Positions 55,905 to 63,821 of a stretch of 64,000 nucleotides of DNA are shown here, piece after piece. Source of the DNA: CADEFX01 sp963840425 (GTDB lineage: Bacteria > Pseudomonadota > Alphaproteobacteria > Rhizobiales > Hyphomicrobiaceae); NCBI GenBank assembly GCA_963840425.1, contig CAWIYZ010000019.1:144967-208966 (forward strand). The letters are read 5' to 3'. Position numbers and translations under genes: made by a program. The notes beneath the pieces were generated by a model. The model searched no databases. It was not told where the DNA came from and saw only the letters and a program-made list of their open reading frames with translations. The first letter of the stretch is position 1. The number at the start of each line of letters is the position of its first letter.

Positions 55905-56828
55905 ATGGTCCGAATATTTGTCGGGGTAACTGATCAAGCTTGGTTTGATGCGTTGAGCGCCATGGCATCGCTCGACGAAGTCAATTTTTGGCAGCCGAGC
56001 GGAAGTCGAGACTTCAAGGCGCTGACTGCTGGCGAGTTGTTTCTCTTCAAGCTTCATGCGCCTAATAACTTCATTGCTGGAGGCGGTGTATTCAGTCACG
56101 CTTCGAACGTACCACTGTCCCTGGCGTGGGAAGCTTTCGGCACGAAGAACGGTGTTGAGAGTCTTGCCGCCATGCGTGCTCGAATAGCTCACTACCGACG
56201 AGACCCGAACGTCTTGGACGAGCGACACGATCCCCTGGTGGGCTGCCGAATAGTGACTTAACCATTCTTTTGGTCACGAGAGCTGTGGGTCAGAGTCCCT
56301 GAAAGCTGGTCACCCAACATCGTAAGCGGGAAGGGCTTTAGCACCGACACAGGCGACGGGCAGTATCTCTGGCGCGCCGTAGTTGAGCGCCGTGTCGCGC
56401 AAGCGGCCCAAGCGCACGAGGAAGCAGCACGCTATGGAGAGCCGACGCTCATATTGCCTCGGCTTGGGCAGGGGGCTTTTCGCCTCTCCGTCACGGACCA
56501 TTACGAGCGGCGCTGTGCAGTCACGGGTGAGAAGACGCTACCGATCCTGGATGCCGCTCACATACGCTCTTACGCGGCAGGTGGCCAACATGTGCCTTCC
56601 AACGGTCTCCTGCTTCGCACAGACATTCATCGCCTCTTTGATCTCGGTTACGTTACCGTCGGTTCAGAAGGGCACTTTGAAGTTAGCAGGAGGCTTAAGG
56701 CGGATTTCGACAACGGTCGGCATTACTACGACCTACATGGGACCCTCCTAAGGCCGCCTCGTGCGAAGGAAGCGTTGCCTTCTCAGGATGCGCTCACCTG
56801 GCATCGTGAAAACCGCTATCTGGGATGA
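55905..56828 (+). pseudogene. HNH endonuclease with N-terminal PUA-like domain, one premature stop
   Basis: One reading frame covers 307 codons with a single TAA at 56259-56261, where relatives have Gln (CAA) before PFFWSRELW; a C-to-T change explains it. The N-terminal part (VRIFVGVTDQAWFDAL, NFWQPSGSRDFKALTAGELFLFKLHAP, GGGVFSHAS) is a PUA/EVE-like domain of the kind that reads modified bases. The C-terminal HNH nuclease has RRCAVTGEKTLPILDAAHIRSYAAGG and NGLLLRTDIHRLFDLGYVTV. Probably a modification-dependent restriction enzyme. ATG 55905 is a likely start. The gap 55476-55904 has no supported gene. Confidence 0.85.
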
Positions 56829-57022
56829 CGCATGCCACTGCATCGGAAGATGTTGCAGTGCAGATTTCTCGCGGGCCGCCGCTGCTCTGGCGTTGTCGGC
56901 AAAATGTGACACGGAGCCGCTCGGCTCAATCAACAGAACGAATGTGCATGTGGGTGGAAATGTGGGATACGTCGGACGACCACTGGATCTTTAGGCGTGA
57001 TATCAATATGATAGAGGATCTG

Positions 57023-57045
57023 CTTGGCGGAGACGGGGGGATTCG
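57023..57045 (-). other. Candidate right attachment site (tRNA-Ser 3' end fragment)
   Basis: On the minus strand this reads TTCGAATCCCCCCGTCTCCGCCA (T-loop and 3' acceptor of a tRNA-Ser), then AG. The T-stem partner and the rest of the tRNA are absent. 57023-57038 equals 24879-24894. The stretch 56829-57407 holds no gene I can support. Confidence 0.6.
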
Positions 57046-57407
57046 AAGTAGGCACAGTTGGCTAGCAAAACGTGCCGTTGTGATCTCCGCATCCCCCAAA
57101 TGACCCCCCAAGAGCAATTCAGCGGTCCACGCCAGCGTTGCGAGCCAAGGTCGTGCCCACCCTTCAGCACGGCCGTTAACAGCTGGCGAGCGATTGGAGG
57201 CAGCCGGATGGGTCGTGTAGCCGCCGCCTTACGTGACGACAGCGTTGGCCACCACATTCGGCGAATCGCCCGATTCTTGGGTGCGGATGGCGAGTGTTTG
57301 GCGCTGGACCGAATAGGTCACCACGGTTATCCACCACAATTTGCAGACCAATAGTCGGCCGCGAATGAAGCTACTAACATCATGAAACACGCTGGAAATG
57401 GGATCAT

Positions 57408-57448
57408 GTCAAGAGCCTCTTGACACCGATGAGGCGTCAGCGTAGGCT
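57408..57448 (+). promoter_or_regulatory. Sigma-70 promoter with overlapping dyad operator
   Basis: TTGACA (57420-57425), 17 bases, TAGGCT (57443-57448) is a near-consensus promoter for the HTH-primase-helicase operon. The dyad GTCAAGA-GCC-TCTTGAC (57408-57424) overlaps the -35 box and is a likely repressor site, possibly for the HTH protein itself. Confidence 0.6.
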
Positions 57449-57523
57449 AACGCCAACGGAGAGGTATTGCGCTTTGACGCACAATAACGGCTTGTTCTGC
57501 CCCATAGCAGGGGGTTTCAGAGC

Positions 57524-57844
57524 ATGCCGTCCACACCTTCCCCAATACTAGCCCGCGAGCTGCAGCACGCAATCACCGAGGCCGTTCGCCAAGGCGTTGA
57601 GAGCGCCTTGCGCGGGGCAAATCCGCAGCAACCCCGATCGTGCGCGCCGGAGCCGGAATTCTACTCGGTACGCGAGACGCTGGCTGTATTGGCCATCTCG
57701 CGGAGCAAATTCTATCGCCGGGTCAATTCTGGCGAACTCACCCTTATTAAAGACGGCAAGAGCAGTTTTCTCAGCGTCGCCGACGTGCGGGCCTATGCAG
57801 AGAAACTTCGGAGTGCGAGCCGGTCGGGGGCGGCGCGGACATGA
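57524..57844 (+). CDS. Excisionase-like helix-turn-helix protein
   Basis: 106 residues from ATG 57524. A MerR/AlpA-type winged helix fills about residues 45-98 (EFYSVRETLAVLAISRSKFYRRVNSGELTLIKDGKSSFLSVADVRAYAEKL). The N-terminal 40 residues are helical (ARELQHAITEAVRQGVESAL). Such proteins act as recombination directionality factors or repressors of small integrative elements. Its stop overlaps the next start (ATGA). It may bind the dyad in its own promoter. Confidence 0.85.
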   Translation: MPSTPSPILARELQHAITEAVRQGVESALRGANPQQPRSCAPEPEFYSVRETLAVLAISRSKFYRRVNSGELTLIKDGKSSFLSVADVRAYAEKLRSASRSGAART

Positions 57845-58164
57845 AGATCTCACGCCGCAAAGCCTATCCGGCGCATGATTCTCAACGCGTGTCTCGACGA
57901 GCCTTGGGAAGGATCTCATTCCTTGTATCCAAATGGTTGCCCGATGGTCGCCAGTCAGGCGCGGAATGGATTGCGCGCAATCCCACCCGTGATGATCGGC
58001 GGCCGGGTTCGTTCAAGGTCAATATGAGGTCCGGGCGGTGGGCTGATTTTGCCACCGGGGAGGGCGGAGGGGACCTGATCTCGCTGTTTGCATATCTCAA
58101 CCGTGTCAGTCAGTTGGACGCTCTCAGGCAGATAGAGATGGAGCTTCGGCATGAACGCGCATAG
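57841..58164 (+). CDS. Primase-like N-terminal module of a mobile element
   Basis: 107 residues from ATG 57841. The segment RPGSFKVNMRSGRWADFATGEGGGDLISLFAYLNRVSQLDALRQIEMEL resembles the region of phage and plasmid primases that follows the zinc finger (W-x-DFATGE-GGDLIS-A). The zinc cysteines themselves are absent. It overlaps the helicase gene by 14 bases, so the two are probably made together as a split primase-helicase. Confidence 0.75.
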   Translation: MKISRRKAYPAHDSQRVSRRALGRISFLVSKWLPDGRQSGAEWIARNPTRDDRRPGSFKVNMRSGRWADFATGEGGGDLISLFAYLNRVSQLDALRQIEMELRHERA

Positions 58165-60586
58165 TGCCCTAGCATGCTCCACCAATTCTGCGTCGCTGGA
58201 TCTGGTGCGAAACTGCACGCTTGAAGCGTATGCCACGGCGAAAAGTCTTGAGCCGGCGTTTCTTCGAGAACTCGGACTTCGGACGATTGCGAACCCCTGG
58301 GATCCGCGCCGTCGCGCCCTTTCGATCCCGTACTTTAATGAGGCCGCTGCACTACATCGATTTCGCGTTCGAACAGGCTTGCTCAAACCAGTTGAGGGTC
58401 ATGATCAAAGGATGATGTGGGACTCTCAACCCGAGGGGCGCGGAACGATCCTGTACGGTCTCCACAGGCTGCCCAAGGCGGGCGGCAGAGTACTTCTCGT
58501 AGAGGGCGAGAGCGATACGCACACTCTGTGGATGCACGGACGTACCGCTCTCGGTGTTCCCGGTGCATCCGCGTTCAAGCCTGACCGCGACGACGCCCAT
58601 CTTGAGGGAAGGGAACCAGTCGTCTTCCTGGAACAGGACGCTGGGGGACTGGCGCTGCTAAAGGCATTATCTCGGTCCGACCACCGAGCCGAAATTCGCG
58701 TGGCCGTGCTGGATCACTTCAAGGATGTCTCGGACCTGCACGTCAGCTGTCCTCAACGCTTCCTTAGCCGGCTTGATCAAGCGATCGCCAAGGCAAGGCC
58801 ACTCGATCGTATCCTCTCGGAAGTTCCAGAATTCGATCACCATGCCACCGTTCAGCGGCCGCCGTTGCCACCGGGTTATAGGTACGGCAAGCGCGGCATC
58901 GAGCACCTCGTCAGCGATAATGACGATGATGAAGCGCAATGGGCTTGGTTGTGCTCTCCTCTTGAGATCTTAGCGGCGACGCGCGATGGCGACCAACGCG
59001 CTTGGGGCATTCTCCTTCGCGTCCGAACCCCCGATGGCTTTTGGCACAGGCAGGCGCTGCCGCGCGAGCTCTTCGCGGGGTCAGGCGACGAGTTGTGTCG
59101 TATTTTGCTCGATCTGGGCCTGCATTTTGCGATTGGTACAAAAGCAAAATGGGCGCTCTTGCGCCTCTTGAACGGTGCTGAGCCAACCAGCCGCGCGCTT
59201 TCCGTGCCTCAGGTCGGTTGGCATGGTGAGCTCTTCGTGCTGCCCGACGAAGCGATCGGACACAGTGACGAGATCGTCGTGTTTCAGCCCTCGGTCCCCA
59301 CCAAGCACGCCTACAAGACGGCAGGGTCGCTGCATGCTTGGCAAGTGGAGATTGCACGTTTTGCCGTGGGCAATAGTCGCGTCGCGCTCGCGATCTCTGC
59401 GGCATTTGCGGCCCCGCTGTTGCGCGTCTCGGAAATGGAGGGTGGGGGGCTCCACTTTCGTGGTCCTTCTACCATCGGAAAGACGACGCTGTTGCATACG
59501 GCGGGCAGCGTTTGGGGTGGCGGCGGTGTGAACGCCTACCTACGGCGCTGGCGCACAACTGACAACGCGCTTGAGGGCGTAGCGCTATTGCATTGCGATA
59601 CCCTTTTGACGCTGGATGAAATGGCGGAAGTCGATCCTGGTGTTGCGGCAAAGGCTGCCTACATGCTCGCCAACGGGCAAGGCAAGATGCGAGCGGGTCG
59701 ATCCGGCGATGTGCGGCCGGCTCGCGAATGGCGTCTCTTATTCATCAGCACCGGCGAGATTGGTCTCGCCGACAAGCTTAGTGAAGATGGGGGCAAGCGA
59801 CCTACCGCCGGGCAGGAAGTTCGGGTCATCGACTTGCCGGCAGACGCTGGAATGCAGCTAGGGATCTTTGAGACCCTTCACGGCTTCAATCGCCCTTCTG
59901 ATCTTGCCGATCACCTCAGGTCGGCCTCGGCGAAGAATTATGGGCATCCCTCAAGAGAGTTCTTGCGACGCGTATCTGAGGATTTGGCAGGTACACGTGA
60001 CAAGCTGCGCGCCCGGATTGACGCTTGGTTGCGGGAGCACTGCCCAGAGCAAGTAGATGGGCAGGTTCGACGAGTGGCGCAGCGCTTCGCGATCATTGCA
60101 GCAGCCGGCGAACTTGCCACGGAGTGGGATATTACCGGCTGGAAGAGCGGAACAGCAGCGGCCAGCGTAGGCAAATGTTTTGCCGATTGGCTACTCGGGC
60201 GAGGCGGCACAGAGCCGACGGAGATCCGTAATGGGATCAGCCACGTGCGCTCGTTCATAGAACGGCATGGGACTAGCCGTTTTGCTCCCTGGGACAAGCC
60301 CGACACCCCTATTCGAGATCGTGCCGGCTTTGTGAAGACATCAAAGCATGGAAGCACATACTACTTATTCCCCCATGCGTTTCGCGAGGCGTGCGGCGGA
60401 CAAGATCCGGGGCTCATCGCGCAAGCTCTGGCGAGCCGCGGCATGCTCGAATTGGGCAACGATAAGAAGGCGAAGCTTGTGCGGCTCCCTCAATCAAGCG
60501 GTCCGAGCCGCTGCTACGTCCTGACAACCGAGCTTGTCTCTACGCGATCGACTGCGTTGGTGCCTACTGTTGAGCAGGGTTACTAG
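58151..60586 (+). CDS. Toprim-DUF927 primase/helicase of a mobile element
   Basis: 811 residues. A Toprim domain lies at about 113-200 (RVLLVEGESDTHTLW with the catalytic Glu, VVFLEQDAGG, VAVLDHFKDVSDL). From about residue 240 a DUF927 domain follows, a helicase-like ATPase with Walker A GPSTIGKTT (438-446), Walker B LLTLDE (485-490) and the sensor segment RLLFISTGE. It probably unwinds and primes the element's origin. The last codons lie inside the first three GTTAC iterons, so gene and origin abut. Intact. Confidence 0.9.
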   Translation: MNAHSALACSTNSASLDLVRNCTLEAYATAKSLEPAFLRELGLRTIANPWDPRRRALSIPYFNEAAALHRFRVRTGLLKPVEGHDQRMMWDSQPEGRGTILYGLHRLPKAGGRVLLVEGESDTHTLWMHGRTALGVPGASAFKPDRDDAHLEGREPVVFLEQDAGGLALLKALSRSDHRAEIRVAVLDHFKDVSDLHVSCPQRFLSRLDQAIAKARPLDRILSEVPEFDHHATVQRPPLPPGYRYGKRGIEHLVSDNDDDEAQWAWLCSPLEILAATRDGDQRAWGILLRVRTPDGFWHRQALPRELFAGSGDELCRILLDLGLHFAIGTKAKWALLRLLNGAEPTSRALSVPQVGWHGELFVLPDEAIGHSDEIVVFQPSVPTKHAYKTAGSLHAWQVEIARFAVGNSRVALAISAAFAAPLLRVSEMEGGGLHFRGPSTIGKTTLLHTAGSVWGGGGVNAYLRRWRTTDNALEGVALLHCDTLLTLDEMAEVDPGVAAKAAYMLANGQGKMRAGRSGDVRPAREWRLLFISTGEIGLADKLSEDGGKRPTAGQEVRVIDLPADAGMQLGIFETLHGFNRPSDLADHLRSASAKNYGHPSREFLRRVSEDLAGTRDKLRARIDAWLREHCPEQVDGQVRRVAQRFAIIAAAGELATEWDITGWKSGTAAASVGKCFADWLLGRGGTEPTEIRNGISHVRSFIERHGTSRFAPWDKPDTPIRDRAGFVKTSKHGSTYYLFPHAFREACGGQDPGLIAQALASRGMLELGNDKKAKLVRLPQSSGPSRCYVLTTELVSTRSTALVPTVEQGY

Positions 60587-60765
60587 AGTTACGAGCGTTA
60601 CAAGATTGAAACGTATGAAAGAACAGCTGTGCGGCCTCACTCAAATATGAGGTTACCGGCCAATCGGTGGCGGCGTCTGTAACCTCACACCCGGAGGATG
60701 AACTTGCCAGCCAGGACCGAATTTGCACCAGCTGACAGCGACGTAACGCGCGTAACCCATGTAAC
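60579..60765. repeat. Symmetric iteron array, candidate replication origin
   Basis: GTTAC occurs at 60579, 60588 and 60597 (exact 9-base steps), and the complement GTAAC at 60743, 60752 and 60761 (again 9-base steps). The two triplets are mirror images about base 60672. Between them lies a 9-bp inverted repeat, TGAGGTTAC (60648-60656) and GTAACCTCA (60679-60687). The array fills the gap between the DUF927 helicase and the next gene. Confidence 0.8.
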
Positions 60766-60819
60766 TCTCGTCAACTGCATGATGTGACATCCAGCAGTGC
60801 GATGAGCGCAATGTGAGAC

Positions 60820-62169
60820 ATGATGCTGACCGGAACTGCAGCGCCAATTTTTTCGGACGGTCAGAGCCATCGGCTGCTGTTGAAACTGGCCGGCTATGGG
60901 GCTGCGGTAGCATTCTGTGGCGTGAGCATCGCTGCCAATTTCGCCTTCAGTACAACGCTCGGCGTGAACCAAGCCGACAAGACTATTTATGCTGTGGCCG
61001 GTGTCGCCGCCGACGTTTTTAAGATGACGGCGCCGCTTGCGGCGACGTGCCTATGGTGGCGCCGGCACTACATTTTAGCGCTTGCAAGCATGGCGCTCTG
61101 GTGTGCATGCGCAGCTTGGTCTTTGGCATCTGCAACAGGATTCGCGCTGTCGACGAGGAGTGAGGTGCTGGCAAGCCGCCGATTGGAGGCCGAGGTTCAG
61201 CGTGACTGGCGCACGACCGTGTACCGCGCCGAGAAGCAGATAGAGTCGCTAGGTGAGTATCGACCTTCCTCGATAATTCGGGCTGAAATCTCATCTTTGG
61301 CTGTGCCGCCAGCAATTTGGAGCCGAAGCAAGCATTGCCAGGACGTTACTCTCCCCGAAACTTTCGCAGCGTGCGCTCGTGTGCTCCAGCTCCGTAGGGA
61401 ACTCGCAGCTGCTGAAGTCGGAGAACAGCTTGAGGCCCACATGCAGTCGGGTCGGCAACACCTAGTTGCATCGCCGAGCACTGTTGACCCTCAGGCGGCG
61501 GCACTAGCGCAGCTGGTTGGAGTTGACGAGGCCAGCGTAAGGACAAACTTGGCGCTGTTGTTAGCTGGAATTGTCGAGCTAGCCTCCAGCCTCGGTTTCG
61601 CGATTACTGCCCTGGCGACAAGAGCAGTGCCGGTGCCTTCGGCCGCCCGAGCCACATTAATGCCAGCCCGGGCCTCTTTCCTACCCGCGGTAACGACCCT
61701 TTGGCGCCCCAGACAACGGAAGAAGCCCAGCGCGTGTAAGAGCCCGGCGGATTGGCCGATAAAACTCGGGCCAGGGAAGTCTGCAAATCTTCAGGACGAA
61801 GTGAGCCGCTTCCTTAAGGCCCGAACGATCCGCGTTGAAGGCGCAACGTGCGGCGCCACCGAACTGTATCAAGCCTTCAGGCGGTCTTGCCAGCGCCAGG
61901 GCATTCCCGAAGCTTCACAACAAGCGCTGGGCCGGGCGCTGACGCGTCTCGGACTGGAAAAGGGCCGGTGCAGTAGGACCGGCCGCATCGCCTACATCGG
62001 CATTGCGCTGAACGATCACGGGAAGGCAACCGCTGAGGGCGGCGCCAACCATCCGATCCATCTGTCAGACGCGAAGGTTCAGCGGCCGGCCAGTTTGAAA
62101 GCCGTGCCCAGCGCGCCAACCGACGCGCCCGCAAGATCCGGCGGCGGCTCGGCGGCTCCGACTGCCTGA
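60820..62169 (+). CDS. Four-helix membrane protein with a primase C-terminal-like domain
   Basis: 449 residues from ATG 60820 or 60823. Helices at about 22-47, 57-77, 83-110 and 245-270; between helices 3 and 4 is a coiled, soluble loop with three cysteines (SKHCQDV, FAACARVL pattern). Residues about 325-400 (DEVSRFLKARTIRVEGATCGATELYQAFRRSCQRQGIPEASQQALGRALTRLGLE) resemble the DNA-binding end of P4/D5-type primases. The last 25 residues are read out of frame from the remnant at 62090, so the native end was replaced. Role unknown, perhaps tethering the replicating element. Confidence 0.75.
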   Translation: MMLTGTAAPIFSDGQSHRLLLKLAGYGAAVAFCGVSIAANFAFSTTLGVNQADKTIYAVAGVAADVFKMTAPLAATCLWWRRHYILALASMALWCACAAWSLASATGFALSTRSEVLASRRLEAEVQRDWRTTVYRAEKQIESLGEYRPSSIIRAEISSLAVPPAIWSRSKHCQDVTLPETFAACARVLQLRRELAAAEVGEQLEAHMQSGRQHLVASPSTVDPQAAALAQLVGVDEASVRTNLALLLAGIVELASSLGFAITALATRAVPVPSAARATLMPARASFLPAVTTLWRPRQRKKPSACKSPADWPIKLGPGKSANLQDEVSRFLKARTIRVEGATCGATELYQAFRRSCQRQGIPEASQQALGRALTRLGLEKGRCSRTGRIAYIGIALNDHGKATAEGGANHPIHLSDAKVQRPASLKAVPSAPTDAPARSGGGSAAPTA

Positions 62170-62308
62170 TGGAGGAATTCCCGCCCCGGCCGCGTGGCAT
62201 GCATTGGGCAACCTATCGTCGCCTCGAAGCCCAGGAGGTTGCTGCGGATGAGCAGTGGACACTGGGTGTAATGGACCTATTGGCGCGCGTCGGCAAGCGT
62301 CGCCCCTA
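62090..62308 (+). pseudogene. Remnant of a conserved hypothetical protein, copy 2
   Basis: In the frame of the protein remnant at 37462-37766 this reads GQFESRAQRANRRARKIRRRLGG, then MEEFPPRPRGMHWATYRRLEAQE...LLARVGKRRP and TAG. Over the shared part the DNA is almost identical to copy 1 for about 90 bases, then diverges. The stretch 62309-62699 holds no supported gene. Confidence 0.65.
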
Positions 62309-62699
62309 GGCCGTGAACTCATAAATTGGCGGCTTTGATCAACCGCCTGGCAACCCTTAGGTCGCGTCGGATCTTTGGTCCGCTCATGCCCCATGATCGG
62401 ACGTCAGCGCGGCCGATTGCAATGTCGCAAAAGTGCCATGTGTGGACGGCTCCGTGTTGGCAAGGACTTTCCTCACGTCGCCGGCCTGGTCGGAGCAGCC
62501 ATGTGTTCGGCCTGTTGATGCGGCGCGCATGACCGCTGGCCATAATGCCCTCCGCGGATCAGGTCCCGGTCAAAAGCCCGCATTCGACAATGCGCTGGCA
62601 CAAGTGGGTTGTCCTGATCTCCGGATCGACCGGATCTGCATTACGTGCTGTTCGCCCCTCCCAACTTTCCCATCACGCCGGCTGCCCGACGCGATCCTG

Positions 62700-63733
62700 T
62701 TAAGCCGCCAACGCGGCAGGTTCCTTGTAGCGCTCGCCCTTGGCCATCATCGCCCATGCCATGCGAGCGATCTTGTTGGCCAGCGCGACCGCGGCCACCT
62801 TGGTTGGCCGCCGCGCCAGTAGAGCGCTGAGCCGAAGGGGCGGTGCTTCGGCCCCGTTGATCTTGGCTCGACGGATTACCGCCAGCGCACCGATCGTGAG
62901 CAAGCTTCGCAGATAGCGATCGCCTTGCTTGGTAACCCCACCAAGCCTCTCCTTGCCGCCGCTCGAGTTCTGCTTCGGCACCAAACCGATCCAGGCGGCG
63001 AAGTCGCGCGCCGAGCGAAAGATTTTTGGATCTGAAACGCTCGCCACGAGAGCTGTTGCCAGCACCGGTCCGACGCCGGGAATGGCATCAAGTCGCCGGC
63101 TCGCCTCGTTTGACCGATGCCATGCCATGATCATGCGGTCGAACTCCAGAAGCTGCGCTTTGACACGCTGAAGCTCGGCTCCCAACGCGGCGAGGCACTC
63201 ACGAGCAACTTCCGGCACGCGCTCGTCGTCGGGATGAGCGATCACGTACAGCAGATCCTCGACGCCGTTGCGCGTCCGACAGGAGCGACGATGCCGAATT
63301 CGGCAAGGTGCGCACGGATGGCATTGATCAGCGATGTTTGCCGCTTCATGAAGAGTTGCCGGGTGCGATGCAGCACCAGAACTGATTGTTGCTCAGCGGT
63401 CTTAGTCTCGACGAACCGCATGCTCGGGCGCGTGACGGCCTCGCAGATCGCCTCGGCATCGGTGGCATCATTCTTCTGCCGCTTCACGTACGGCTTCACA
63501 TAGGCTGGCGGCATAAGGCGTGCCGTGTGACCAAGCCTCCGCAGCTCGCGCGACCAATGGTGCGAAGTTGCGCACGCCTCAATCCCAATCAGGCAAGGAG
63601 CCAGCTTCTTGAAGAATGGCAGGACCTGTCGGCGCTTCAACTGCCGCCGAATGACGACGGTGCCCTGAGCATCAACGCCGTGGACCTGGAACACCGATTT
63701 GGCAATGTCTAGACCGATGGTAACCGTTTGCAT
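62700..63733 (-). pseudogene. IS110-family DEDD transposase, one frameshift
   Basis: From ATG 63731-63733 the first frame has GLDIAKSVFQVHGVDAQG, IGIEACATSHHWSREL and KNDATDAEAICEA, the DEDD (RuvC-like) catalytic half. The second, from about 63270, has VIAHPDDERVPEVARE, AIPGVGPVLATALVASV and NSSGGKERLGGVTKQGDRYLRSLL with the conserved serine. A missing base near 63270 separates them, so this copy needs a correction or is dead. Confidence 0.88.
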
Positions 63734-63821
63734 GCTGGCTCCTCCGAATCGTGGTCACCTCAACAGCAACCACGTACTGGGCACTCACGTGCCGGTGGAG
63801 GAGCCGTCCACAGCATCAAAA
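62700..63821 (-). mobile_element. IS110-family insertion sequence
   Basis: Contains the IS110 transposase gene and the 5' end. The right boundary, after CATCAAAA at 63821, is set by comparison with the remnant at 31740-31959. The left boundary is not visible; elements of this family have no long inverted ends. The final 179 bases of the window, after the element, show no supported gene. Confidence 0.8.

Noticed and set aside
57058..57354. Plus-strand frame of 98 residues after the right attachment site
   Set aside because: No domain, no clear start signal; probably non-coding debris.
60579..60765. Short regularly spaced repeats as a CRISPR array
   Set aside because: The repeats are 5 bases with 4-base gaps and inverted halves, without spacers or cas genes; an iteron layout.
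62319..62543. Minus-strand frame of 74 residues
   Set aside because: No family and no ribosome-binding site; resembles commonly mis-called non-coding repeats of rhizobial genomes.
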